64,000 bases of DNA from Glycine soja (GCF_004193775.1 NC_041005.1:4652501-4716500), one strand, 5' to 3'; shown: positions 21,798 through 34,322, counted from the first letter of the stretch. The notes: a model not told the origin generated them from the letters alone. Numbers and translations: made by a program.

Positions 21798-24090
21798 GAT
21801 GCTTTCAAATGTCTCAGAGGAGATTGTTCCCAGTGGTTTCTCGCACACTTCCATTCGGACCGTAAGTCTACTTCTGCATGTTAACATTCAATCTTTATCA
21901 TAAAATTTCACTCGTGAGTCACTATTTTCATGCAAGATGTGTTTGTGTATATGTATTATCTTATTATATATTATATTATAGTATTATTAATACATTATAT
22001 TATATTATATTAATATATAAATATATATAAATCTATTATATATAAAATAAATATATAGATATAGATTTATTGCTGTGTTATATTGATGATTTGTTTCAAT
22101 CTGGTTGACCTTTAATTAATTTAACAGTGTTGTTTTCACTCAATTTTTTTTAAGTACAGTTTGGAATATAAGTTTTGGCTTTAAGAAGTGATCTATTTGG
22201 TAGGCCTACGGATTGTTAGCTCTTAGTAGTTTTGACACACAGAACTCCATGAAATGGTTAGCTTACTAAGTTTGAATAGTTGTTTTGGTATGCTTTCTCT
22301 GCATAATGCTTGACTTTGATCATACAATTTGGATATACAACTATTACTATGGAAATCATATATATTCATATTAGGAGATCAAACATGAACATCATGACTG
22401 ACAATTTAGTAACAAAGTAGGTTTGGTGCATCCTTGATATATGGGAGTGCATCAAATGTGTCATATAAAACTGGATTCTGTTTTCTGTCAAACTACAGGT
22501 GGATGTTTTCATGCTTGTTCCCCTCTATCAGGAAAACATTAGAGTTTCAGATCACGTTAATTATGGGATAAGTTAGTTTAAACTACCAAGTAAATAAAAA
22601 ATGGAATCAGAGTCAAACTTTTCCAAGTCACACACCTTGGCTGTTCGGTTCTCATTTGTGAATTGCAGATTATCAAAGTCTCACCAAGTCATTCAATCAC
22701 GGAAAGATTTATTGCTACTCTGTTACAGCTAGACTTGTAAATATGAACATTGGAATTTCATATGATAAATTACATGTTTCTCTGAATCAAAAGGTTGACT
22801 TGCTTGGATGCCAACCATTGTCCAGGTCCCATAATCATACTCTTTCAAGCTCCTAATGGTAAGGTGTGGCTTGGATTGAATTGATGAGCTTAACTATCAT
22901 TTTCTAGTTACCCATTGTTGTCTTAGATTTGACCAATGACTAGATGTTTTTACTCCATTCAGGCCGGCCGTGTGCTTCAAACCGTGATTCTGCTCTACTG
23001 AAAAAATAACAACATTCAATCATTTGATGCAAATATGTCCTATACTCTAACGCGCGATACAACATATGCCCATATGAAAATAATGGAGTCATCTCTGTCG
23101 TATGACATGAATGTATAAGTTTTTGCTTTGGAACCAAGCCTGCATAAATTTATTTTTGTTCAATAACGTAATTAATTGAAAATGAATTAGGACATTATAA
23201 TCAAAATAAACTGATTTTCATTTTTCAATCTTCTTGGGATCAGACAAGTTTTCCAGAATCTACATATATTGTCAGGGCCTTGGGATTCTGACTGAGCCCA
23301 TCCATCTATGATGGTTGACTTGGCATCAGTAACATGGAGCAATATATTAGCAATTCACATAGTCTGTGACTTAGTGCATGTTTGATTCAGTTATTTTGGA
23401 GAAATAATCACTTATTTGCTAGCTTCTTGAAAAAGCTTTTGAAACATGGGCGATTGTTTCTGGGAAATTAAGCTTTCACAAACATGTTTGTTTTCCAAAA
23501 GTAAAACTTGTTTCGGTTCTTTTTCAGGTAGAGAAAGTTGCTTCAAGGAAAAAAGTTAATGGTGAAAACTTGTTCTAAAAAAGTTTATGAAAACACATTG
23601 ATGGATGCTACAGTTAGTGTGCCTAAGATTGCTTGTAATTTTAATAAACTACCCAGCATATCCATATGCATGTCTGAATTTGACTGTATTTGCAATTTAC
23701 TTGCATGATTATGCTTTATATTATAATAATAATTTTAACACGATATTTTTTTGTACAAAAAATGATTGGGAATGCCTTATAACCAATCAAGGTTGGAGAG
23801 AGATAGATGAAGTATGACTTTCCAATTATAAAGTATAACCAACTATGCTTTAATTGCGCATGACTTTCTAAAGACAAGAAGTGATAGTTGGTAGAGTTCA
23901 CTGTAACTACTAGGAAAAGAAAGGCTATTATTGGATGTGGTGGTTGGATTAGTAAAAAAAAAAATTTATGTGCCTGTGCCTAAGTTGTTTCTTTTAAAAT
24001 GTTTGGAATCTAAGGAGGATATGCTGTGTTTCAATTTAAATGAAAATGAAAGCCAACATTCATGTTGTTGCCCGGTCTATGGTATATGGG
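21798..24090 (+). pseudogene. SNM1: Decayed SNM1/Artemis-type DNA cross-link repair nuclease fragment
   Basis: Four blocks match the plant SNM1 metallo-beta-lactamase/beta-CASP nuclease family, which repairs interstrand cross-links. Block A (21798-21861, after gtgcag, before gtaagt) reads DAFKCLRGDCSQWFLAHFHSD. Block B (22669-22858, after ttgcag) continues HYQ...LTKSFNHGKIYC, then TARLVNMNIGISYDKL, then after a frameshift DANHCPGPIIILFQAPNG. The HxHxDH metal motif is intact across the A-B splice junction. Block C (about 22961-23080) is heavily eroded but retains the ACTC/GATACAACATAT part of the TL..DTTY motif. Block D (about 23925-24085) reads LVKKKIYV...LLKCLESKEDMLCF.LNENES. A deletion of about 20 nt before the DANHCPG motif shifts the frame, block C is full of changes, and the N-terminal part is absent. 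It is head-to-head with the eIF3b relic, only about 110 bp away. Confidence 0.8.
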
Positions 24091-25023
24091 CATACACTAA
24101 TATAATATATTCTATATTTTCATTCGTTAGTCAAATAATTTTTTAATCCATGATTGAATATATTGGTAGTTGGATTATACCGCACCTTTCAAGCAGGATC
24201 TTCTTATTGACCTACATTTGTCTTACCTTCTTTTGTCCTTGTTAGTTCTAAGTTTCTAATCATCGTATGACTCTTCTTTAATTAGAGTGAGTTGGCACAA
24301 TCTTATAGTTAGTTCCTCACCAGGTGTTGTTGTTTTTTTCTAAGTTTCACCATTAAAATTATCTTATTTTCTCTGTTTAAGTTGTGACATTCGAGTTCAA
24401 TTCTTTTATCCAATACAACTTTCCAACCATCTACCTTAATTGCCTACCTTTAAATAGAGAAGTTGTGCAAAGAATGCTGAAAGAGAAAATAGAGCTTAGT
24501 AAAGAGTTTAGTGTGAAAAAGAAACCAAATATTGATTTTTATTATTATTTTTGAATGAGCTCAAGTAAGTTCTAAATTTGCCCATGTAATTCTGTTTGAT
24601 CTTAGTTACTGTAATATATATTTTTTTTAATGTCAGGTCCACACATTTTCTTTCTCATCATTCTTTTTACTCCTTATCACTAACTGTAGTTAATTTAGCG
24701 CGTGCTAACGTGATTAACAAAATAAAATTAATTAAGATGACCAAGAATATTTTAAAATAAAAGTTAACATAAATCCATACAAAAGAATAAGTCTTTAAAT
24801 AAATGATCTTAATTAAAAAAAAAACATCTAAGGCTAGAATCTATGAAATCAACACATCAAAATAGAACATCATATCCCCTTGTTAGTTTCTCAAGAGTTC
24901 TATAAACTACCAATCTAAAATATGAAACTTAAACTAGAAAGAAAAGGTCCTAGAAGGTGTCCTACAAACTCAACAAATAGTTTATAAACACAGCTCGATT
25001 ACATTAGTTACAATTTTTAACAC

Positions 25024-25467
25024 AGTGTACATGAGTCATAACTTTCTAACACATAGAATATGAGTGATAACTTTCTAACATATAAAGTACATGAGTCATT
25101 AACGTCTTAACGCACAGATTTCATGAGTTATAACTTCTTAATACATTTTTTTAGTCTTGAATATAAGTAACAAAACTTTTTTTTTATTTTTGATCTCAAA
25201 TTTAAATAAATTTCAATTAATGTCTTATATATAACGAGATTCTCTCTAAATATTTTTCATTTTATAAGATCAAAGACTTTTTTGTACTTATATCAAGTTC
25301 AAATAAATAATAGTTTACAAAAAATATTTATTTTGAATTAAAAATAATACAATTTAATAAAATTAATTAATTTTCTTATAAATGTGAAATATGTTTTTTT
25401 TATAATCGAGATGAGTCATAACTTCTTGAGACAAAGAGTACATGACTCATAATTTCTTAGGACGTAC
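25024..25467. repeat. Interrupted minisatellite with TGAGTCA motifs
   Basis: About four units of 30-32 bp, consensus near 'acatgagtcataacttyytaacacata', lie at 25,024-25,142. Two more lie at about 25,405-25,467 after a spacer of about 260 bp without the repeat. Several units contain TGAGTCA, the GCN4/bZIP core sequence; no function is claimed. Confidence 0.65.
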
Positions 25468-26622
25468 AGAAGGAGTCCTATAGTTGACTTGTATTTTCTG
25501 TGATTTGTATTTTATTTATGCACCATTTGTATCATTTTGTATTCAATTTTATACAGTATTTGACCCTTTTTTTTAACTAGCATAATATTTTTCTTTCTTA
25601 TTTAATTTATCTAGTAATTTTAATTATGTAACTATTTATCCTACAATAAAAATCTTAAATAACTTAGTATGAAGTAAAATTTACTTAGAAAAATTCAGAA
25701 GTATGAAAAGTTTACACATTTCTAAAATTTAATTTCTACAACATTGAATCCAACCACATGAATAAGTATATTAATAAAATTTGACAAAAAATAAAAAGAC
25801 AAAGTAACAAGGAGTGTGTTTTGAATAAAGGAGAGATAAAATGGAATGGATTACCTTATTATAGTCTGGTAGGCAGACATTGCTCACTTGCACAATAAAT
25901 TGTATAATATATTATGCATACTTTTAAATTTTTTATTTAAATATTATTAAAAAATAAAAATTAAATTACCATAATTAAAAGTTCAATTAATAAAAGTTAA
26001 AGATTAAATTATTAACATATAGTAAAATTTTAAATGATTTTAAAATTATCTAATTATGCATATGAATTTTTATATTTTAAAATATGATTGATGAATAATA
26101 ATAAAAATTTAAATTTTTAAAATAAATCACGGTAACTTATTTCAAATAATTATCAACATGAAAATTAAGATATAAAATATTATTTGTATTATCAATTTAA
26201 TTATATGTACTTTATTCGAATTTGTTTGAATTTAGTTATTAAAATGTATTTTATAAACATTTTTTTAAATAAAAATTAAATGTTAAAATAACATTACTAC
26301 ATGTTTTAGTATATATTTAGATATTAAATTTGTATTAGTGTTTGTTAGTGACAATTTTTTTAATTAAATTTATTAATATAAATTTTCACACGTTTAATAT
26401 ATACATATTATATGTAATGAATATAATATTTATTATGTTGTATAAATACAGTATTAAATATTATTTTGTAGTGTGTGCATGTATACATGTGTTACATACA
26501 AGAGTTTGTTAATAAATGTATACTTAATTTTTAGGAAAAATATTTTAAAACAAGTTAAAGTTGTGATTTGTTAACTTATTTTTTTCTAAGGAAACAAGTG
26601 ATAAGGAAGAGGCTGAGAAAAG

Positions 26623-27536
26623 ATAATCGAACCTAACTCACTACAAGTTAACACATATTAATTTTACAATGATAAAAAATATACTAAAAAATTTATTGAG
26701 ACAAATAAAGAACATTTTAATATTTATTGGAACAAAAATATATTTTAGTCAAAACAATTATGCATATTACCTTTTAATATATTGAGTTATTTGTGCACTC
26801 ACTATCAGGGTCAAATATAATCGAACCTAACCCACTACAAGTTAACACATATTAATTTTACAATGATAAAAAATATACTAAAAAATTTATTGAGACAAAT
26901 AAAGAACATTTTAATATTTATTGGAACAAAAATATATTTTAGTCAAAAGAATTATGCATATTACCTTTTAATATTAAATAATTTCTATTTAAATTTTATA
27001 GTTTTTCTCTAAATATAACACATGTGCAATTTTGTTCTTTAATAATTTTTTTGTTATAATCAAATTCTTCATTTTTGTTCTGACTAAAAAAAATGTCGTT
27101 TTTACCCGCCCATTTAATTAAAAACAGATGTTAGTGACCCAAGATCAATGATTTACATAATTAATATATTGACTTATTTGCATAGTCCTCACTTAGATTT
27201 AAATATAATCAAACCTAACTTACTACAAGTTAACACATATTAATTTTGCAATGATAAAAAATGTATTAAAAAATATAAAATTTAGTGAGATAAACGAAAA
27301 ACATTTCGATATTTATAGAGATAAAAATATATTTTAGTCATAAAAGAAATATGCATGTTACCTTTTAATATTAAATAATTTCTATTTAAATTTAATAGTT
27401 TTTCTCTAAATATAACCCACGTGCAATTTTGTTCTTTAATAGTTTTTTTTTATAATCAAATTCTTCATTTTTTTCTGACTAAAAAAGGTCATTTTTACCC
27501 ACCCATTTAATTAAAAACAGATGTTATTGATGGTTA
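26623..27536. repeat. Tandem repeat, about 385-bp unit, 2.4 copies
   Basis: A partial copy at 26,623-26,780 (cctaactcactacaagttaa...) is followed by a full copy at about 26,773-27,150 and a second full copy at about 27,160-27,536. The full copies share ttaatatattgasttatttg at the start, the ctacaagttaacacatatta block, and a closing ttaattaaaaacagatgtta block. The partial copy and the first full copy are nearly identical over their shared 150 bp. The last copy is more diverged and has small indels. Confidence 0.85.
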
Positions 27537-28768
27537 ACATAATTAATATGATACTTCATTAAGTAAAACATTTTGATACATGCATTCATGAATCCAGTCT
27601 ATATAAATACGTCATTTTTATCAATTTAAAAAATTATTTTTTATTTAATCTTTATATTCAAATATTTTAATTAATTAAAGTCACTTATAGATCTATTAAA
27701 AAGTCAATCATTGATAATAAAAAAACATGTTTGAAAACCCAATTGAGAACTAAGGAATCACATTTAAGATTTTTTAATTTTTATCATATCACATTTAACT
27801 TAAGGTATAAAACTATAATTAATAACTTTTTTAAATTATATTTAAAGCGTAGAACCAAACAAACTGATAAAGTAATTTGATTTTTTAATAAAAAAAAAAT
27901 AATAATTATCACAAAATATTATTGAAGGGTTAGAGTTGTTCATCCCGCAATACTCCATTAAAGATTAAAAAGTGCAACCCAATTTCTTATTTAAAATTAA
28001 CATATACTACTATTATACAACAACATCCATAAATCCTCTATCACTACTTTTGATGAGATTTGCAACTCATTACATTTTAAACACCATCACAAAGTTAGAC
28101 GGATAAAAAGAGTCAACACTATTATTTGACGACGAATAAATTTGATTTATAAAAAAAATAAAATAAACTATAATTTTTTTTTAAAAAAAATAAACTAATT
28201 TTTTTAAATTAGTTTAACTAATAAAAATACATGTACTTTTTTCATGAATACAAATATGTCATATAAACATAATCCATAAAAGATCCGTAAGTTGCATAAC
28301 GTAAAAGTACGCGTATTCCAATATACTAAATTATCAAACATTATAAACAAATTTCTAAACAAAACTCAAGTATCTCATTCAAGGAATAAATACAGCATGG
28401 ATCCATGAAGATATATAAATCTTAAGTTGGTCCCCACTAAGATAAAATATAAATAAATGACAAAGGATTAGATCTCACCCCTAAGTCCACCACCAAATCC
28501 ACATCAATCACGAATGACATGTTCCATAGAAACTACATCATAATCTGTTCTTGTATCAAATGACATGATCATCACGATTCAACACAAAATGCAAGGGTAA
28601 ACTTATTTTAAAAGAAAACAACATATGAAAGAAATATAGGAGCAATATGTTAAGAAAGATATAAAAATTCCTTATTTTTCCAATGGTCATGTACTGATAC
28701 AACTCCTAAAGTAACCTATCATTCTCAAGTCACAACTATCAATGCACATGTTTAACTATTATGTTATG

Positions 28769-30613
28769 TCATGTGATAAATGTTAAATATGAGTTATTTT
28801 GATAATAAAAATATATTGAAAATATCTTTAAAAATATTTATTTAGCAGTTATCTTTGGCTTAAATATTAAGATTTATTAGGCTTACATATATGAAAAGGA
28901 GAGATTAAAAGAGAAAAAAATCAAAAAAATATCCAAAATATCAGGAAATCTCAGGAAAATATGATTAAAAGCAAAATAAATCCAAAAGATATCAAAAATA
29001 TCAAAAAGGAAGATTTCTAGTATCAGACCCAAGTCCAATACAACAACGATAAAATGAGAGTCAAGCCAAGCGAACCACAAGACCTTCTAATAGAGGTTTC
29101 ATTTACTCCCTTCCTTTCTTTCACCCCTCTCTTATCCCATCAGTTCTTATACCCCATCCATTGTAAAGCCCTCAATGGTCATGAGTGGTTAAACCTCTAG
29201 TTAAGCGATGTATGATGTACTCACTATTTATCAATGCAAAGGTGCTTTCTATTCTATTATCTTTTCTGTTTTTATTTTGCATTATTCATCTTTATATTCT
29301 GTTAGGGGTTAGACGTTCGAGAGAGAGTAACTTCTAGATAAGATTTAAAGAAGGTATGCATGTATTGGTTTTAGGGGTTAGACGCTTAGAAGAGAGTAAC
29401 TTCTAATAGAACAAAAAGAAAGGATTTCATAAGAAAATCATTGCTAGAAATAGAATGATAATTTTATGCCCATGCATTCTTGCAAACATCTAGAATTCAT
29501 ACTTCATACATTTTATTTGTTGAGTCTTTGCAAAGAAATTTGGAAGATAGATAAATAAAATAAGCTTGTCATCTTGAGGAATCAGGGGTAAGTAATTAAA
29601 CAGATGTGGGTAGAACAGAGTCATCTAAATTGATAAAGAAAAATCATAAACTCATACATCCTAAGCAAACAAGGCAGGCCAGGTCCCAACTAGGGGTGGG
29701 AATAGGCCAGGCCAGGCTTTAAAAGGTCTGAGCCTAGCCTACGATGAATTTTTTAGGCTTGAGCCTGGCTTATGGCCTATCAAAGACTTTTATTTTGGTT
29801 CGGCCTGACCTTTTTAAAAGCCTAACCTTTCTAAAAGCCTTCTTCACATTAAATCTTTAATATTTCTGCTCGGAAGTAGGAACGTAATAGGAAAGTTAAA
29901 GTAAAAGGAAAAGTTAACAGGGATAGGAAAGCCAATAAAAATATTGAGGAATATGGGCACATGACTCACACTTAAATTGTAATTAAAGTCTTACTTGATT
30001 ATAGGAATGGAAGTTATGGAGCAGTAATGTGTAATTAAAGTCTGCTAGTTTCAAAAAAAAATTAATTGTACCAAATAATATAAGTATATATACATATATA
30101 TAGGCCGGCCTATCAGACTTATAAGATTTTTTAATAAGCCTAAGCCTGATCTATTTAATTTAATAGACTTTTAACAAAGGCTAAGCCTAACCTTTTAATT
30201 AAATAGGTCAATCCAGACCAGGCTTTATGTAGGCCAGGTCGTAGGCCGGTCTAGCTTATTCCCACCCCTAGTCCCAACCTTATTATATTCTGATTTTATT
30301 TTATTTTTATCTTTTACTTTTCTTATCTTATCTTTTATCTTCTATTTTCTTTTATCTTTATCATATCTTAATTTAAATATTTTATCTTCTCTATCTTCTA
30401 TTTTTATCTTTAAATCTTTTATTCTTTCTTTTAAATCTTTATCTTGTCTAATATACTTCTTTATCTTTATTTTAAATTCTTTATCTATTACTTTTATATT
30501 GAGTTTGCATTAATCTAAGTACAAACAAAGTTCATGTGGATTCGACACTCGGACTTCTGAGTACTTTACTACTTGTAATAATTTGGTACACTTGCCAATG
30601 AGTTAACATCATG
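28769..30613 (+). mobile_element. Solo LTR with 5-bp target-site duplication
   Basis: The LTR runs 28,774-30,608, starting TGATAAATG and ending GAGTTAACA, with the duplication TCATG at 28,769-28,773 and 30,609-30,613. It contains the AAAGCCCTCAATGG...GTGGTTAAACC hairpin-like block, an internal 70-bp duplication (taggggttagacg at about 29,302 and 29,372) and a 3' block with GATTCGACACTCGGACTT. A second copy of this 3' block lies at 58.2 kb. Without the nested hAT-like element and its extra duplication the LTR is about 1,247 bp. There is no internal domain or partner LTR next to it, so it is a solo LTR. The superfamily is not assigned. Confidence 0.87.
29691..30270. mobile_element. hAT-like non-autonomous element nested in the solo LTR
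   Basis: The 580-bp element starts TAGGGGTGGGAATAGG and ends with its inverted complement CTTATTCCCACCCCTA. It is flanked by the 8-bp duplication GTCCCAAC at 29,683-29,690 and 30,271-30,278. An 8-bp duplication with short TAGGGGTGGG-type termini is characteristic of hAT elements. The interior has GGCC-rich inverted subterminal repeats such as aggccaggcc and taggccggtctag and no transposase frame. Confidence 0.9.
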
Positions 30614-32392
30614 TTCATTCTTTACTCTTCAAAGATTTCACCTTTTGACCGATCAACACAAGTACATCTCTTAACATAGTTTTACTCTATGATATGATCA
30701 CTCAGGGAGACTTGAATTAACCCTGCGAAAAGAAGTGTGATTTTATTGAAAATGGATGAGCGTGGGTAATGATGGCTTACCTCGGTAAGGCTTGCAAAGA
30801 CCTTAATTAACCTATATAGGGATTCACTCATCCATCCATTCTATAGGTCCATTTGGCGTTAGCCACCACGACAACCTCCAAAACTAGGTTGAGGGCCTTC
30901 TTAGCACCCCAACTTACGTGCTTACTCACATGCAATGTCATTCATCAATGCATGTATGTTATAATCATTCAAATTAATATCATACATCATTACAAATTCA
31001 TTCACCAATCTCCACATCATAAGAGATTATAACATCATAAATTCATCATTCATACATTCATCACACTCATGAACTCACATATAGTTCAATAAACATAACA
31101 AGACATTCCAACACTTTGAATTCTTGCAGACAACTTACCAAAATTCATATGAATGTGAATCTCATGATCTCAACATAAAGTCAACTTTAATAATAAAATA
31201 ACATAATCTCAAATGCATCTCATTATCATAAATTATTTAAGATCTCAAAATAGTTAATTTATGTAAGAAAAATAAACATTAAACACATCCACATCAAAAT
31301 TGGTTATTGGAATCAAAATTGGTCATTAGACCCAAAACTGATCATCAGACTTAAAATGTTCACTGGACTTAAAATGGTCACTGACCTCAAAACTGATCAT
31401 TAGACTTAAATTGGTCATTGAATTCAAAACTAGTCATCAGAATTAAAATTTTCACTGGACTCAAAACTAATCATCAAATTCAAAATGATCATCAGATTCA
31501 AAATGGTCATTCTACGTGATATTGGATGCGGGGCACGAAAATGGTCATTGGATGCGAAAATAGTCACTGGATGTGAATTTTGTAGAATTTCAAAATTTCT
31601 ATGGAATTGCCTCTCATGACTTCGAAATCATCTCATAACAAACTCAAACTCTTTCCCGTGAATTCCAAATACATAAACAACATCAAAACACTTCACAAAT
31701 AAGAACTTTTAATCAATATTCATCAAATAATCAATAATTCAAATTTTAAAACTCAAATGCTTAAACTTCCATTTTTACATGATTCATTTTCTAGCAATCT
31801 TGAAACCAATTCATAGCAACCTAAGCATAGAAAAGGATAAAGCTTCCCTTACCTATCAAACCCAATGAACTTGCTTTAAGATGAAGAAAATAAAGAAGGG
31901 AGGGAACTTTGGGTCCAAGGTGAAAGCTTTCTTCAACTCCACTAGCAATTCAAACTTCAAAGACATTATCCATACCCAAAACCAACCTAAAGTCATATTC
32001 AAACCCAAAAATTAAGTCTTTCCCATGGAATCCCCATGGGTGCCCTAGTGAAAAATGAAAATGAAATATAAAAAAAGGAAGAGGTGTTTACCACATAAAG
32101 GGACAACTAATGAAGAGGAGAAAAATACATTGTTTGAACAAAAAAAATCAAGTTCTCAACTCTTTAAGAAATGTGTTTTCTTGAAGAGAATAGAATGAGA
32201 GTTTTTGTGTTTGTTTTTTCAGATTAGATTTTTTAGAGTTGAAAAAGAGTTTATAAATCTTGTAATTCCTCATTTTCACACCTAAAACTTACTATACACA
32301 CTCACCCCTCAAACATAAATTAAAGTTCATTCTCTTAAGCTCAAAACACTAAAAACTTACTAACCACCTACACATAAAATCAAATCACTAAA

Positions 32393-32395
<3 letters not shown>
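30614..32395. other. Unclassified repeat-like region
   Basis: No coding frame. The sequence style (the patch around 30,740-30,930, the unit array at 31.3 kb, and a segment around 31,840-31,940 resembling recurrent legume repeats) suggests retroelement-derived DNA. I found no paired LTRs or target duplication to prove it. Confidence 0.4.
31285..31580. repeat. Minisatellite, about 18-20-bp unit
   Basis: About 14-15 degenerate units of the form 'aaaaytggtcattrgactc' follow one another, with two sub-types (ggtcactgg and gatcatcag). The last units switch to a ggatgcgaaa variant at about 31,525-31,575. Confidence 0.8.

Positions 32396-32396
<1 letters not shown>

Positions 32397-32458
<62 letters not shown>
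32397..32458. repeat. (AT)n microsatellite, about 31 units
   Basis: An uninterrupted AT run of about 62 bp, one of the longest in the window. It is self-complementary and likely polymorphic. Confidence 0.97.
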
Positions 32459-32461
<3 letters not shown>

Positions 32462-32975
32462 GCATTCAGCAACTGACTTTCTGGCTATCATGCCTACTCA
32501 CCTTCGGTTGAAACTTGAAACTAATTAAATATTGGGAAGTTGACATTATTTGTTGTGTAGTACCATACAAGTATGAAACTATAATTACTAATTTATTGAC
32601 TACTTGTGGCCGCACCTTGTGAAACATGTTATATAGGAGTATCCAATTTCGTCGTCAACATCTTGTGTGGGAACGTTGTTCAAAGTCCACTCTCCTGGTT
32701 TATGTTGTTAATTAATGTTCTTTAAATTTTGCATTAATGGGAGAACACAAAGAAAGGGAAAACACCACGTATTTGATCGTTGAATGTGTCGAGAATGGAA
32801 AAAGCCTAGAGGTCAAACTCAAATCCAGGGAAACAGAGAAAAAACTAAGGCCGGATACAATCTAGAACACCTTCAGTTCCAGCTTACAAGTATTAATATG
32901 AAAGTTTATTTAAGCTTTTGACAAAATACCTTTATAACATACGAAAAATTATTTGGAGATTTTGAAGAAAAAGAA

Positions 32976-33313
32976 AAGTCAAATTTATTCCTCAAAGTGT
33001 AACACTAAAAAATTAATTCCTGGAAAATTCAAATTTAGTACATGAATGTGTACAAAGTATACAAAATTAATCTTACAAATAATTTAATATCAATTTACTT
33101 CATAAATTTTGTAACTTAATGTCAAATTGATTCTTAAAAAATATAATTTAATGTCAAATTAATCCTTAAACATTACAATTTAATGACAAAACGATCTAAA
33201 AAATTTATGGATAAAACTAATTTATGACACTTTTTGCACATCCAAAAAATAAATTTATATTTTTCTTGGGAGATCAATTTATTACATTACACTTTGGGAG
33301 ACAAATTTGGTTA
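32976..33313. mobile_element. Foldback/MITE-like inverted-repeat element
   Basis: The left arm reads caaatttattcctcaaagtg. The complement of the right arm reads caaatttgtctcccaaagtg, with the similarity continuing inward through ataaattgatctccc-like sequence. Arms of about 60 bp or more flank an AT-rich centre with repeated ttaatgtcaaattgattc units. There is no coding capacity, and ends and target duplication are not certain. Confidence 0.55.
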
Positions 33314-33576
33314 TTTTTTAAAAAAAGTTGAAGATACTTTTTTCATCTACTTTATAATTATCAAAAAAGGATTTTTATTTCAAAAGTTAGTTATTAAGCC
33401 TTTTAGCTGTCTTTTTGTATGAAAAATCCTTTTTATTTTGAAAATAATTACTTTAAAAAGTATTGAAGTAAAAAATTTAACCCCATAAGTGTAAATGTTA
33501 TTTCTCAAAAAAAAATTCTATTTATGAATACCTACCATCGATGTTTATAGAAAACTTTATATGCACTTATCAATCG

Positions 33577-33604
33577 TTTTTTTTTTTTTGGGGGGGGGGG
33601 GGGG
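33577..33604. repeat. Adjacent poly(T) and poly(G) tracts
   Basis: Thirteen T are followed directly by fifteen G. An uninterrupted run of 15 G is very unusual in this AT-rich sequence. It could be genuine (G-quadruplex-prone) or a base-calling artefact. Confidence 0.95.
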
Positions 33605-33767
33605 TAATCATATATAATTTTTATCATATGATCATGTTTTATTTTCTAAATTTTACAAAAGCGAGATTTCAATAAATTTTATTGAGCAGCAGAAGAAGAA
33701 AAAAATGTTTTTATCGCCTGCATTTAATTTGGAATAACAACTTATTAGTTATTGGGATATAAAATAG

Positions 33768-34322
33768 GTTTAAATGTAATTTCAATCACTTTATTTTGTT
33801 TATTCTATAATTTTGGTCACTTTATTTTAAAATTGAGATATTTGATCCTTTTATTTTTAAAAATTCACGATTTTAATTTTTTTCATTTTAAAATAAAGAT
33901 ATTTAATCCTCTTCTTTTTAAAAATTCATGATTTTAGTATTTTTATTTTAAAAAATTTATAATTTTAGTCAAATTTATAATTTTATTTAAGTTTTATTTT
34001 TTTCTTTTAGTTCAATTGAATCTGAACCTAATATATTTACCATAAAAAATGATTTAATTAATTATAAAGTAAGAAATTAAAGAATTAAAATATAGGTAAA
34101 ATTAGAGACTAAACAAAATTATAGATTTTTTAAAATATGAAAATTAAAATTATAGATTTTTTAAAATATAATAATCAAATATTTATATTTTTAAATAAGA
34201 AAACTAAAATTATGATTTTTTAAAATATGAGAATTAAATATGTCAATTTTAAAATAAAAGAATCAAAATTATATATTAAATAAAAAAAATCATAATTACA
34301 AGCTTATAAAATAAAACAATAA
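33768..34322. mobile_element. Foldback/MITE-like element with long inverted arms
   Basis: The left arm (ttattttaaaattgagatat followed by gatttttaaaaattca-type blocks) is matched on the opposite strand by the right arm (ttattttaaaattgacatat). The imperfect inverted similarity extends over about 200 bp each side of a centre near 34,040. The arms repeat an 'attttaaaaattcatgatttt' theme internally. No coding sequence. Confidence 0.6.

Larger units (their letters stand above)
24091..28768. other. AT-rich gene-free region
   Basis: No recognisable coding sequence. It contains the TGAGTCA minisatellite (about 25,024-25,467) and the 26.6-27.5 kb tandem repeats listed separately. The rest is AT-rich, low-complexity sequence. 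Confidence 0.65.
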
